Below are positions 47,101 to 50,650 of a stretch of DNA of 64,000 nt, one piece after another. The DNA is from Prorocentrum cordatum (taxonomy: Eukaryota > Sar > Dinophyceae > Prorocentrales > Prorocentraceae). The position numbers were made by a program, and so were the translations under genes. Location of the stretch: positions 55,001 to 119,000 of the forward strand of contig CAUYUJ010016148.1 in the NCBI GenBank assembly GCA_963575745.1. The letters are read 5' to 3'. The notes below the pieces were generated by a model that made no database searches, had not been told where the DNA came from, and saw nothing but the letters and a program-made list of their open reading frames with translations. How positions within the stretch are numbered: position 1 is the first letter of the stretch; every line of letters starts with the position of its first letter.

Positions 47101-47875
47101 GTCCGTCCGCTCGGCGGAGGCGCGGGACCTGCAGGGGTTGGTGTCGCCCGCGCTCGAGCGCCTGCCTGGCATGGTGCGGGAGGAGATCCTGGTGGCAAGG
47201 GTGCTGCCCGCTCTGTCGCCGTACGCCTACGAGAGCATCGCCTTCCTCCTGGGCCTGGCGAAACTCGAGAAAGACAACCATCACAGGCATGAGCTTTCAG
47301 CGCTCTGCGCGGATATTTCTGATCGGCATCCAGGCCCCCTTGGCGGCGCCCAGCGCCGCCCCAGGCGTGCTCCGCGCGCCAGGTAGGGGGGCCCAGGGGC
47401 CCAGCGCCGAGGCAAGAAATCCTCGCGGAGCTCCAACCGTTTACGTTTGTGCAGTTTCGGCTCCTCCAGGTGAAGCACCACCCGCTAACGCAGAGCCGCG
47501 TGCGGGTGCTCAGGGTTCTGGAGAGGCACTCTCAGGAGGAAGAAGTCATGATAATGATACGTTCCAGGTTTTCTCTGGATTTCCCGAGTTCCAACATGGC
47601 CTGCTGTTCCCCACGGGCCAGCCAGGTACTCTTGGACATCCTGGAACGCACCCGTAGCCAATCCTATCATGACACCATTCCTGTCCTAGGCACGCCCGCG
47701 CGAGGCCCCCCGCGATGGCGGAGCGGCGGGAGATCGTGGAGTGGGCATCCCGGGTCGAGCAGCTGCTGCCCGGCGGGCCCGAGGGCGCGGAGGCTCTGCG
47801 CGAGGTGCAGCTGCTGGCGGAGCGCCGGCTTCCCTGGCACAGCGTGGCCCTCAGCGGAGACCAGGGGAGGAAGAG
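20511..47875 (+). CDS. KNTC1/ROD-like kinetochore protein gene (multi-exon, partial)
   Basis: At least 14 exons, listed separately, join in compatible phase into roughly 900 residues of alpha-helical protein. The order of segments resembles the middle and C-terminal part of KNTC1/Rough deal: a helical stretch with LCEWSGVSLDDVLGEY, then ELQRMLRKYGLGGG, then VDHQLALAYMGCL, then FDLGAVLRFGRDHGLPEQ, then VLPALSPYAYESIAFLLG. In animals ROD joins Zw10 and Zwilch in the RZZ complex at unattached kinetochores, recruiting dynein and spindle-checkpoint proteins. Human KNTC1 is about 2,200 residues, so the N-terminal beta-propeller and the extreme C-terminus are missing here; they may lie in unassigned islands or outside the window. 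The assignment is pattern recognition from memory; another large helical-repeat protein is possible. Introns are 164 bp to about 12.4 kb, with GT-AG or GC-AG ends, and most are built from TIR elements. Confidence 0.5.
20752..21093 (+). mobile_element. Intron formed by a family B element (342 bp)
   Basis: GT-AG intron, GAG|GTCAGGGG to CCCCCCTATGAG|CCC, phase 0 on both sides; its 342 bp are divisible by three. The body is a copy of family B, also found at 17108-17458 and 27128-27480. Element ends TCAGGGG and CCCCCCTA form a short TIR. The flanking CGAGG and TGAGC share only GAG, so any TSD is worn. Confidence 0.6.
21094..21575 (+). CDS. KNTC1-like exon b
   Basis: Reads PREVMQVFEALPFDLDAEEE and then a long helical region (LPHRVVHQAARLAPCRAQLM, DAALHLLGTLVASA). 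It is open up to the family F element at 21576. If splicing uses the nearest GT, the exon ends at 21564 (GACGGC|GTGGAC). If the element is removed exactly with one TSD copy, it ends inside ACCAT at 21571-21575. Confidence 0.6.
21576..21759 (+). mobile_element. Family F foldback element between coding segments, TSD ACCAT
   Basis: A 184-bp imperfect palindrome (TCGGATCGGCGCTG facing CAGCGCCGATCCG). Its ends T-GGGGGAGCGAAC and GTTCGTTCCCCTGA are inverted, and it is flanked by ACCAT at 21571-21575 and 21760-21764. Removing the element and one TSD copy restores GTGGACACCATGCTGGAG in frame. No GT/GC-AG pair falls within the TSD. The closest canonical pair is GT at 21565 and AG at 21770-21771. Element plus TSD is 189 bp and stop-free in frame, so read-through is also possible. 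Confidence 0.6.
21760..22766 (+). CDS. KNTC1-like exon c (longest)
   Basis: About 330 residues: MLELFRQLLCCAHVRQ, LCEWSGVSLDDVLGEYVAEL, REQLALAELQRMLRKYGL, LVSHLLSRVDGDAGPLQDAL and an ending FDLFARL. This is the stretch most like KNTC1: an acidic LxxY helix, then a LRKYG-containing helix, then a DAL helix. It ends CTGAG|GTACGG (GT donor, phase 2). If the GT/AG alternative at the previous intron is used, it starts at 21772. Confidence 0.65.
22767..22968 (+). mobile_element. Introner: GT-AG intron that is a TIR element with TSD TGAGG
   Basis: The element is 22768-22964 (197 bp). Its left end TACGGGACGGGAAGACGACC and right end, read in reverse complement, TTCGGGACGGGAAAATGACC continue as TIRs for about 40 bp with few mismatches. 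TGAGG lies at 22763-22767 and 22965-22969. The donor GT is the last G of TSD copy 1 plus the first T of the element; the acceptor AG lies in TSD copy 2. Splicing gives ARL-RGLHDEFD with matched phase. An inner inverted copy of the same ends suggests a dimer-like structure. Confidence 0.8.
22969..23341 (+). CDS. KNTC1-like exon d
   Basis: Begins with G completing an AGG codon and reads GLHDEFDLFLDPLDISRG, then helices LLRLGQLLGLAGAHARQL and CAALLPRMLECRDAEGLEGL. It ends FVRE at GAG|GCTCGAGG (GC donor, phase 0). The repeats of Ala, Arg and Leu fit the TPR-less helical solenoid of ROD. Confidence 0.65.
23351..23587 (+). mobile_element. Family E element, TSD GAGGA
   Basis: GAGGA at 23346-23350 and 23588-23592. 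It starts 10 bp after KNTC1-like exon d. Confidence 0.75.
23618..23726 (+). mobile_element. Family F element, centre lost
   Basis: Arms CGCGCAGACTTCCCGGGTCT and GCCGATCCGAGAATTCCACG; the GC palindrome is replaced by CATCTTGGGCACTTGTACAG. Confidence 0.6.
23727..23900 (+). mobile_element. Family U element, right end replaced
   Basis: Family U ends are TACAGTCGGGGCCCTGAAGA and CAACGCCCCGGCTGTA. Here the left end is intact, but the right runs into a family T-like unit at 23862. Confidence 0.65.
23930..25340 (+). repeat. Family T tandem array 2
   Basis: About sixteen units of 75-90 bp with CATGCGGACTGCGCCACTGG, CAGGTGGAGCTCCCTATGGG, CACGAAACTTGTGATGGGTG and TTGGGCGGCGCCGC. It is inside the intron after KNTC1-like exon d. 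Confidence 0.9.
25353..25425. repeat. (GAG)n microsatellite
   Basis: At the end of family T array 2. Confidence 0.95.
25572..25958 (+). CDS. KNTC1-like exon e
   Basis: Reads ALRRICEARPGVWRPAELLL, CLCRCPPSDMAALLGLAGDV and VLQKTFVEIPLLIPGATAAQ: 129 residues with no stop. The donor chosen is CAG|GCGTCG (GC), phase 0, because it matches the next exon in phase and its CAGGCG recurs at the acceptor. GT further on (GGCAG|GTGTC) would give the wrong phase. Confidence 0.6.
25990..26223 (+). mobile_element. Inverted-repeat element in exon e-f intron
   Basis: AGGTGTCATCGCGCCGGTTG faces CAATCGGCACGGCGACATCT over about 30 bp with mismatches; the interior has CGCGGGGTCTCTGCCGCGGT. Confidence 0.5.
26224..26490 (+). 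mobile_element. Family F pieces
   Basis: Left arm and centre 26224-26342. A separate perfect palindrome GGATCGGCGCTGGCCATGGC and complement at 26425-26456 is followed by the right arm to 26490. AT-rich DNA lies between. Confidence 0.5.
26509..26695 (+). mobile_element. Family K element, TSD TCGTC
   Basis: 187 bp. Ends TCGGGCCGGGCGAAAGGGGG and GCCCGACCCGA extend as TIRs through GGGAAAGGGG / CCCCTTTGC. TCGTC at 26504-26508 and 26696-26700. The interior has CAGCTACCTGAGCTG palindrome. Confidence 0.85.
26708..26903 (+). CDS. KNTC1-like exon f
   Basis: Reads AGLDYLSSTRAAP, an Ala/Pro-rich linker, then a helix ALAQLLAALRASECLELAAS and LLLRHPGSFD. It ends GACG|GCTC (GC donor, phase 1), which matches the single-base overhang needed by the next exon (GGC TCG GAC). 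Confidence 0.6.
26928..27127 (+). mobile_element. Family H element
   Basis: ATGGAGGATGACGATTAATA to CATCGTCATCCCGCAT; interior nearly the same as 14334-14531. Confidence 0.75.
27128..27480 (+). mobile_element. Family B element
   Basis: GAGATGATAGGCTCGTTTCG to GATGCTTCCCCCCTTGG. Directly follows a family H copy. Confidence 0.65.
27520..27667 (+). mobile_element. Family F element
   Basis: AACTTTTGGAGCTTCGTGCA to GAACCTCCGAAGGTTT; a family U element sits in its right tip. Confidence 0.65.
27668..27852 (+). mobile_element. Family U element
   Basis: ACAGTCGGGGCCCTGAACAA to AGGTCAACGCCCCGACTGTA, about 185 bp. Confidence 0.75.
27880..27990 (+). CDS. KNTC1-like exon g
   Basis: Reads SDLRQLCRDRGTRVL, then GNGVDHQLALAYMGCLDAK, the stretch that suggested the VDxxLALxYL helix of KNTC1. 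The donor AAGA|GCC (GC, phase 1) pairs with the acceptor at 28313. Confidence 0.55.
27991..28313 (+). other. Intron, GC-AG, 323 bp
   Basis: Phase 1 on both sides. The left part (GCGACAAAAAATGC... GATCACGATCGG) resembles sequence near 1440 and 15080, a dispersed repeat containing a GATCCGACGT-TGCGA core. No convincing flanking duplication was seen. Confidence 0.4.
28314..28506 (+). CDS. KNTC1-like exon h
   Basis: Reads KSAQLEDSRDARDMLVSA, LSYLRTEQLQTEHHRLQRL and MRDQMARVEIDAR. It ends GCGAG|GTGG (GT donor, phase 2), matching the acceptor CCCAG|GTGG at 33050. The N-terminal few residues depend on the acceptor chosen among three nearby AGs. Confidence 0.55.
28580..28705 (+). mobile_element. Family C element, partial
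   Basis: TTTTCGGCCTCCGGGGGCCT to AGACCTCTGGGGGTCCACG. Confidence 0.65.
28778..28925 (+). repeat. Family N foldback repeat
   Basis: ATATCCATATCCAGAGCGTC, GGCGCACCAGATATGGATAA and TATCCATATCCAGTGCGTCT. Confidence 0.6.
29100..29303 (+). mobile_element. Family I element
   Basis: TACGGTAGGTCCGCGTCGTG to GGCACGACGCGAACCTGCCG; TSD unclear. Confidence 0.75.
29466..29639 (+). mobile_element. Family A copy, TSD TTTTG
   Basis: TTTTG at 29461-29465 and 29640-29644, with a GTGTGTGGG expansion in the middle. Inserted in an exon-poor part of the exon h-i intron. Confidence 0.85.
29640..29700 (+). mobile_element. Family F fragment
   Basis: GGCCCGCGCGGGGTTCCCGG and ATCGGCGCTGGACCCCCCTC only. Confidence 0.5.
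29763..29942 (+). mobile_element. Family U element
   Basis: TACAGTCGGGGCCCTGAAGA to TCAACGCCCCGGCTGTAG, over 85 percent like the copy at 27668. Confidence 0.75.
29973..30372. repeat. CCT and GAG microsatellites flanking a GC-rich palindrome
   Basis: 29973-30135 is CCT. 30291-30372 is GAG. Between them, GCAGTTGGACAACTGC and a family F-like GGCGCC palindrome. The two runs are inverted relative to each other. Confidence 0.85.
30371..30474 (+). mobile_element. Family K element, left half
   Basis: TCGGGCCGGACGAAAGGGGG to CCCTCGATACATGGG, cut by the family M repeat. Confidence 0.75.
30476..30692 (+). repeat. Family M repeat
   Basis: Dense TGCAGGATCC and CATTGACCCGGGTTTGGG; over 90 percent like 35856-36058. 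Confidence 0.8.
30935..31080 (+). mobile_element. Family F element
   Basis: GGTTTGGGTCGCGCGGAGTT to CGCGAAGCTCCGAGAGTTTA with complete GC-palindrome centre. Confidence 0.65.
31375..31575 (-). mobile_element. Family C relics in tandem
   Basis: Two roughly 100-bp units with GAGTCGTT-TGCGACGGGCC and CGGGGCCCGGCGAGGGCCCT, reversed. Confidence 0.5.
31656..31790 (+). mobile_element. Family J element with a 28-bp poly-A
   Basis: The A tract in the middle has expanded (31719-31747). Ends retained. Confidence 0.75.
31905..32030. repeat. (CGT)n then (CCT)n
   Basis: CGT units to 31940, then CCT interrupted by TCTCC. Confidence 0.95.
32571..32724 (+). mobile_element. Family O element, TSD CTTCC
   Basis: 154 bp. 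Ends TCAGGAGCGAAAGAAGGACG and CGTCCTTTGTGGGCTCCCTA are inverted; inner ATGTACATGAA / TTCATGTACAT pair. CTTCC at 32566-32570 and 32725-32729. Confidence 0.85.
32858..33024 (+). mobile_element. Family A copy, TSD AACAC
   Basis: AACAC at 32853-32857 and 33025-33029. Ends 25 bp before the acceptor of KNTC1-like exon i. Confidence 0.85.
33050..33132 (+). CDS. KNTC1-like exon i
   Basis: Short exon reading WSQCLSVLRVPFDAALLGD then RGALQEQG. The motif (aromatic-x-x-x-L-x-x-L-x-I/V-PF) follows exon h as in KNTC1. The donor GGGC|GTGGGG (GT, phase 1) agrees with the next exon. Confidence 0.55.
33425..33535 (+). mobile_element. Family F element, right part
   Basis: Centre without the GGCGCC loop, then CAGATCCGAGAAATCACCGC and GGACCTCCGAAAGTTCGTGC. 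Confidence 0.6.
33703..33893 (+). mobile_element. Family P element, second copy
   Basis: 191 bp, same ends; the interior has two CGCCTTCCTACTTCA-like direct repeats. Flanks CTGGCCT and CTGGGCT match at six of seven positions. Confidence 0.6.
34045..34130 (+). mobile_element. Family I element, right part
   Basis: CAGGTCGAACGATCCACGCG to CACGGCACGAGCCTGCCG, just before KNTC1-like exon j. Confidence 0.65.
34158..34360 (+). CDS. KNTC1-like exon j
   Basis: Begins after CCCGCAG and reads ASLRALTSGRPQPAP, a Glu/Ala linker from a GAGGCC hexamer, then LVPRLACATGFDLGAVLRFG and RDHGLPEQELGLG. The 3' end is uncertain: coding quality falls at the family B fragment starting about 34365. Connecting exons between here and 46775 were not found. 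Confidence 0.5.
34365..34565 (+). mobile_element. Family B element, partial
   Basis: GCACGCATCGACCCCCCCAT, an inverted GGGCCCCTCTCGGCGATCA / TGATCGCCGATAGGGGCCC pair, then GGGTTCGCAATCGGGGGCCT. Confidence 0.6.
34635..35336 (+). CDS. Plastid-type SnoaL/NTF2-like domain protein, intronless
   Basis: 233 residues, ATG to TAG, with no intron. Residues 1-32 are Arg/Ala-rich and about 33-45 are hydrophobic (PPLLAVLLLGAF). GGFCAP at about 53-58 then resembles the FVAP-type boundary of peridinin-plastid presequences, followed by an Ala/Arg-rich transit-like stretch to about 95. The domain runs from AIRAMYAAVLAGDVDAAMAF through VVYEDTTFSEPLDYSGV and FQFVIDEVADGGTAVGLTYH to KLVYCRECNEPSVKMG. This order matches plant and algal chloroplast SnoaL-like proteins, a cone-shaped alpha+beta fold whose plastid role is mostly unknown. 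The gene lies within the long intron after KNTC1-like exon j, same strand. The lack of introns suggests a retrogene or a compact host gene. Confidence 0.85.
   Translation: MSRGAAGLGAARSAARRRGRRGLAAGLGRACRPPLLAVLLLGAFGTRWPGGGGFCAPAPWARGGRALHSPRAAGDAAAAAAGGAPAAAAAAAPEVGGAERAIRAMYAAVLAGDVDAAMAFVDPEVVYEDTTFSEPLDYSGVRELFGEVREKLPEDFQFVIDEVADGGTAVGLTYHAELSGTPLQGSKGTAFYRYNPETFKLVYCRECNEPSVKMGSGALDMLRIMAPFLRGSR
35343..35402. repeat. CTC/CGTC microsatellite after the SnoaL-like gene
   Basis: Starts 7 bp after the stop codon and probably lies in the 3' UTR. Confidence 0.9.
35856..36058 (+). repeat. Family M repeat
   Basis: Near-identical partner of 30476-30692, inserted before a family B tail (GCATCGCCGATTCCAGCTCG). 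Confidence 0.8.
36103..36290 (+). repeat. Family N foldback repeat, two stems
   Basis: ATATCCACATCCAGTGCGTC faces GGCGCACTGGATGTGGATTA; TATCCATATCCAGTGCGCCT faces GACGCACTGGGTATGGATAT. Confidence 0.75.
36478..36742 (+). mobile_element. Family A copy enlarged by a CA microsatellite
   Basis: The CACACA of the left end has expanded to about 90 bp, taking the copy to 265 bp. The ends are recognisable; the TSD is not clear. Confidence 0.75.
36817..36946 (+). mobile_element. Family J element
   Basis: Near-consensus copy, GGCATCGCTCGGACGTGTGC to GACGTCCCAGCGATGGC. Confidence 0.8.
37012..37172 (+). mobile_element. Family A copy with 17-bp flanking repeat
   Basis: GGGCCCCCCGCCTTTTT stands at 36995-37011 and again at 37165-37181, partly overlapping the element's own GGGCCCC end. 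The terminal TTCA is missing. Confidence 0.75.
37281..37447 (+). mobile_element. Family A copy, TSD TTAAT
   Basis: TTAAT at 37276-37280 and 37448-37452. Only 109 bp from the preceding copy, in the same orientation. Confidence 0.85.
37514..37703 (+). mobile_element. Family D element, flanked by CCTAGG
   Basis: CCTAGG at 37508-37513 and 37704-37709. Nearly intact 28-bp TIRs. Confidence 0.8.
37719..37952 (+). mobile_element. Family E element
   Basis: Well-kept ends; starts 16 bp after a family D element. TSD not clear. Confidence 0.75.
38000..38112 (+). repeat. Family N-like repeat
   Basis: GGCGGTGGACATGGACATGT, TGTATCCACATCCACCGCCC, GGCGGTGGATATGGATAAAT. Confidence 0.5.
38171..38336 (+). mobile_element. 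Family A copy, TSD TCCTC
   Basis: TCCTC at 38166-38170 and 38337-38341. Confidence 0.85.
38340..38425 (+). mobile_element. Family F fragment
   Basis: GGGGCGGCACCGGAGGCGCC then CAATCCGCGCGGACCTCCGC; directly after a family A copy. Confidence 0.5.
38460..38655 (+). mobile_element. Family I element
   Basis: TACGGTAGGTTCGCGTCGTG to CGACACGACAGGAGCCTGCC. Confidence 0.75.
38840..39740 (+). repeat. Degenerate short tandem repeats
   Basis: 38840-39040 is built of TTGCACCACATAGCT-like 17-18-bp units. 39100-39740 is built of GGGATCGTGGCCTCGGGGGC units of about 50 bp. Confidence 0.7.
39741..40149. other. No gene or repeat recognised
   Basis: Moderate-GC unique sequence; I see no convincing exon or element. 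Confidence 0.5.
40150..40275. repeat. GTGATG / GAAGAGGA low-complexity
   Basis: Mixed GATGATGGTGGTG. Confidence 0.85.
40727..41030. repeat. (GGAGGAA)n and (GGA)n
   Basis: A 7-bp GAAGGAG block between GGA blocks. Confidence 0.95.
41380..42115 (+). repeat. Tandem array invaded by foldback pair
   Basis: Units of about 85 bp with CAATCCGTGAAGCTCTTGCA and GCGCCAAGGCGAGAGCCACA. At 41845-42062 two copies of an AACTCGGGT ... ACCCGAGTT foldback unit interrupt the last array unit. Confidence 0.75.
42215..42812. repeat. Large (GGA)n with GAAGGAATGGAG units
   Basis: About 400 bp of GGA, then GGGGCCAGGGCC hexamers, then GGA again; encodes no plausible protein. Confidence 0.95.
42812..42990 (+). mobile_element. 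Family C element
   Basis: Full forward copy inside a GGA microsatellite; GGCCAGGGCTGGGGCAGGGA stands on both sides (42750 and 42988). Confidence 0.75.
43007..43085. repeat. (GGA)n
   Basis: Follows the family C copy. Confidence 0.95.
43207..43430 (+). mobile_element. Family E element within a duplicated 55-bp segment
   Basis: The sequence GCGAATAAGCTCTAGCCCGC and following bases occurs on both sides (43163-43208 and 43447-43492), so the element lies between long direct repeats. The left tip is truncated. Confidence 0.7.
43935..44455. repeat. (GAT), (GAGGAT), (CAGGAT), (GTTGAT) blocks
   Basis: Successive homogenised hexamer variants derived from GATGAT. Confidence 0.97.
44456..45085. repeat. 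GATC-rich 12-bp satellite
   Basis: Units TGTGAGATCGAT with variants (AGTGAGACCGAA); about 50 units. Confidence 0.95.
45405..45690 (+). repeat. Three-unit tandem repeat
   Basis: Units of about 115 bp: GCCGCGAGGTCTCGGCCG-TGTGCGT, GGGCCTCC-GGAGCCCGCGGA, GGTGGCGACGGTTGCGCCAC. Confidence 0.75.
45845..46045 (+). mobile_element. Family D element, 8-bp TSD GGCTTCCG
   Basis: GGCTTCCG at 45837-45844 and 46046-46053, the clearest duplication in this family. Confidence 0.85.
46163..46500 (+). mobile_element. Family J element interrupted by family K
   Basis: Left part 46163-46242 and right part 46438-46500 (AACCGCGCACGAAGCCAAGA to CGATGGCC). Confidence 0.75.
46243..46437 (+). mobile_element. Family K element inserted in a family J element
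   Basis: Same ends as the copy at 26509. It separates the J left part (46163-46242) from the J right part (46438-46500). Confidence 0.8.
46545..46712 (+). mobile_element. Family J copy with internal tandem GACCATCGAG units
   Basis: GAGGACCATCGAGGAGCATC is repeated about five times. The following GCCAGTTGATGCCCCCC-GAACTGGCTCCC segment duplicates 46494-46535. Confidence 0.65.
46775..46822 (+). CDS. KNTC1-like exon k
   Basis: Starts after GCGTCCAG, reads ALAPRPGHGAPEAGVE, and ends at GAG|GTCAGC if the GT donor is used. The frame stays open to 46859, where a family A element begins, so the ancestral exon probably continued through SAQTSLSKRTS into the next exon. Confidence 0.4.
46860..47022 (+). 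mobile_element. Family A element in coding sequence, TSD ATCTT
   Basis: 163 bp with TSD ATCTT at 46855-46859 and 47023-47027. Removing element plus TSD joins ACATCTT|CGGAG in frame (RTS-SEVWDY). Element plus TSD is 168 bp, a multiple of three, and stop-free in this frame. The closest canonical splice pair is GAG|GT at 46823 and GAG|GT at 47033, also frame-preserving (210 bp). Confidence 0.65.
47033..47272 (+). CDS. KNTC1-like exon l
   Basis: Reads VWDYGACGQEVLALWVEVAF, then LQGLVSPALERLPGMVREE, then VLPALSPYAYESIAFLLGLA. The phrase LSPYxYExIxFxL is what I recall from the C-terminal ROD region. The 3' junction near CTCGAG has no GT or GC; a GA donor (CTC|GAGAAA) is possible, as known in some dinoflagellates. 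Confidence 0.6.
47273..47469 (+). mobile_element. Family F-derived intron
   Basis: Foldback element with the GGCGGCGC-type centre and arms GCGCGGATATTTCTGATCGG and GCAAGAAATCCTCGCGGAGC. Flanks CTCGAG and CTCCAG differ at one base and may be a TSD. Acceptor CTCCAG|GTGAAG. Confidence 0.5.
47470..47525 (+). CDS. KNTC1-like exon m
   Basis: Reads VKHHPLTQSRVRVLRVLER and is interrupted within the following His codon region by the intron at 47526. Donor GAGAG|GCAC (GC). Confidence 0.55.
47526..47689 (+). mobile_element. Introner: GC-AG intron with TSD GGCAC
   Basis: The element is 47530-47688 (159 bp). Left end TCTCAGGAGGAAGAAGTCAT and right end in reverse complement TAGGACAGGAATGGTGTCAT are TIRs that continue as GATAATGATA / GATAGGATT. 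GGCAC lies at 47525-47529 and 47689-47693. The GC donor is inside TSD copy 1; the acceptor is the element's final TA plus the first G of TSD copy 2. Splicing gives LERHARARPPAMAERRE in frame. Confidence 0.75.
47690..47875 (+). CDS. KNTC1-like exon n
   Basis: Reads ARARPPAMAERREIVEWA, SRVEQLLPGGPEGAEALREV and LLAERRLPWHSVALSGDQG. It ends AAGAG|GTACCG (GT donor, phase 2). The next exon was not found; downstream lies a family C relic and then the LINE. A Met at its MAERRE could tempt an annotator to start a new gene here, but the upstream frame is continuous. Confidence 0.55.
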
Positions 47876-47914
47876 GTACCGAGGCCGCACCCTTCCGCGT
47901 TTCCGCGTGCTTGG

Positions 47915-48012
47915 GCCTCCAGGGAGACCATCGTCGCCACCGGTCTGGGGGCCATCACTGGGTCCCGGGACGGTCAAGCAACGATTCAGGATGAGAAGTC
48001 TGTCTTGCAGGG
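47915..48012 (+). mobile_element. Family C element, partial
   Basis: GGGCCATCACTGGGTCCCGG, CAACGATTCAGGATGAGAAG. Confidence 0.55.
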
Positions 48013-48271
48013 GGAGTAGGGCCACTTGAAGGAATGTGGTTTTGTCACACCAATTCGTTGCACAACGAAGTCGTTGTATAACGACTACCAAGTTCGTGTA
48101 TACATATACATGTGCATATATTTATATATATATATATATATATAGATCGAAGCTCTGGCTCGAGCTTTTCAGAAATCTCCAGAGCGTGGACGATATGCCC
48201 AGCGTCCCGAAAGGCTGTTTTTTTTGTGTTACACACTGGCGGTCTACATGCGTCTCATCTGATGGAATCCG

Positions 48272-48832
48272 ATGTTTCTGCAGGATTTCGACAAGCGCCT
48301 GGAGATCTCTCGTGGGCTAGCACACATTGATGCAGTACTCTTCTTAGGAATTCATACAAAGACCACGACCCCCTACGAGACACACTCATCGGCTGAGTTC
48401 CTCATGTTAAAGTTTGGTTTGCATCGCAATAACAAAAACACGGCAGGCAACAAATCATGCGGCACGGGGATATGGTTGAGCCGACGCTGGTTTCGGAAAG
48501 CACAGATTGTGAAGATATGGCAGCCTCCACCCGCTCTTCGAAACCGTGTAGGCGCTGGACGCGTGAAGAGTTTGCAGTTCGACTGCGCTTTTATCACAGC
48601 CTATCTTCCTCCGGGATCGCAGCGCCTCGCCACTGCCTCCAATAACGAAGTTATCATATACAAAATGCCCAGCTACCTGCACGACATACCCTCGAACTTG
48701 CCGAACCGAACTTGCGTGTTCATTGGTGCAGACCTGAACGACGGCTTCGAGCGTACCAACACCTACAGAGGACGACGACGCCACCATAGGTACGCACGCG
48801 CACGGGCAGCAGCACTGCACCCTCACATTTGA
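48272..48832 (+). pseudogene. LINE endonuclease (EEP) domain
   Basis: Open frame with VLFLGIHTKTTTP, GTGIWLSRRWFRKAQIV, LQFDCAFITAYLPPGS and CVFIGADLNDGFERT. These correspond to the EEP order (recognition strand, GxGIxxS/R, xAxYxPPG, GDLNxxxG). The GADLND aspartate and asparagine are kept. The canonical Q-E catalytic pair near the start reads LGIH, so the Glu appears lost. In an intact element this domain nicks target DNA. Confidence 0.75.
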
Positions 48833-49059
48833 CAAGCCCCAGATGACGCCGCAGTGGGACTACACCCTCATATTCTTAGCTTGGAATGACGAACGTTTCT
48901 TCGACTGGGCGAAGCAGCTCCGCGATGACATGCAATGGTTACCGTGACATAGCGGGCTGGGCAGAAAAGACATACGATGGAATCTGGATGGCAACACTGA
49001 TGATCGATGATATGTGCACGAGTTCTAGAACATTTTGAAGCTAAGAAGTCCCCGATCGA

Positions 49060-50650
49060 ATTAGAATAGCAGAAGCTTGCGCAGCAACGCCGACACGCCC
49101 TGCATGAACGCGCGCTCGCTCGGCAGAGTCTCAGGGACGACTTAGAGAGCGCGCTTGACCTCAGATGTTGCAGCGCCGCTTGCAAGGGAAAAAAACTGAC
49201 GGCGATTGCGCGACCTCCGAGATGAGCAAAATTTTGCACGAACTCCAACGGGCTGACGAACCAGGACTGGAATCAGAGGTTTGGCGAGCTTGCCGACGCC
49301 TTGCTGGTAACGGTAAGGGTTTTGGTAAGCGATGCTGCTTCGATCTACCCGACGTTAGACCCTCTGTTTAGACATTGGCCGAATATATGGCACTTTCTGG
49401 CGCTGAAGGCGGCATGGAGGCAGCCCTGATTGATATCGCCCATTTTATCGACACCGCTGTTGCGAACGACAAACGTTTCTGCCTTACTACGCATCAGTGG
49501 AGACACGCCAAGTACGATTTCGACGCGATCAGGCAACAGCTACGACAGCATTGCAGACGCCGGCGGGCTGCTCCTGCATTGTTTCTACCTCCAGATAGTC
49601 GAATTCTCTTGCTCGCGGACAGACGTGAAGATCGGAAAAAAATGGTAGCCGAGAGCTCGACCGCGCGATGCTATTGCTTGGCCCCCTACTCGGCGATACG
49701 ATTCCCGCTCAACTCGCTGCAGCTCGTCAACATCAACGGGTCAATGCATGGCGGAATCTATTCCAAGCTCATCAAGTACGCGAGATGGATAACGAGCCGC
49801 GTGCTCGAGGCACTCGACTTTTACATGGATTATGTTCGTTTGAAAATGCATGGGCTGGAGCAGGACAATTTCTCACATCCGCTCCGCTGGGCGACACAGA
49901 GCACGGCTACGCGAGGGCACGCTCGCGATCAGCTGCTATCACAGGAGGGCCGGCACTGCAGTGGCGGCTCACCAAGCGGCCACGGAGCCACACCATCACG
50001 ATGCATGATGCGACGAACGCCTTCGCATCAGTGGATTACCCCTACCTCGGTGCCGCAGTGGGCAAGATGCACCTCCCTGGTGACTGCGCGATCATGAAAG
50101 GCAGACATCGTCGATCAGCATGTGTGATCAGCGACGGGGCTGACACTCAGGGCTACCAGAACACTGTGGGTTGCTTGGTGGGCGATGCCAGCGATGCGAT
50201 AAAGTTCCGCGTGTCCTTCGCGCCGCCCACTACTGCTCGGAATGCTTCACTTACTACTGATGCGAGCACCTCGGCGATTGCGGGGCGCGAGTTCACTGGG
50301 ACCCACGTCGGCCTTAGCGTTCGCAAGTACGCTGGCGACCTTACCAAGACTCACATGCGTCGCGATGCGCAGATGGCGGCCTACAAAGTACAGCGCTCCG
50401 ACCAGATACGAACTACAAGCTGAGCACGACTGGTCTGCAACAGAACGCGGGGAACAAAGCTGCACGACCGACGATTTTTGGCACTGGCGCCCACAGATAT
50501 TCACGAGCCCTACATTACCGCAAGGTATCTGTCGACGGCGAAGTCCATCTCTCGACTTTGCTCTTAGGCTGCATCACGCAGGCCAACGGTCACAACCGCG
50601 TCGAGGTCAAGGCGCGGTGCATTGCCGCTTCGCATGGCTGGCGTAGCATG
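49060..50650 (+). pseudogene. LINE reverse transcriptase domain, catalytic site altered
   Basis: Frames shift several times. Recognisable parts are a lead segment (QSLRDDLESALDL), HDATNAFASVDYPYLGAAVG (first catalytic Asp region), GYQNTVGCLVGDASDAIKF, VRKYAGDLTKTHMRRDAQM where YADD would be expected, TGLQQNAGNKAA and VHLSTLLLGCITQANGHNR. The YAGD reading loses one catalytic aspartate. Confidence 0.75.

Noticed and set aside
47715-48029. A new gene starting at MAERREIVEWA.
   Set aside because: The upstream exon joins in frame once the GGCAC-flanked element is removed, so this is an internal Met.
48112-48150. TATATATA tract as a TATA promoter.
   Set aside because: Dinoflagellates lack typical TATA promoters and simple AT tracts recur at 18.8 and 39.55 kb without genes.
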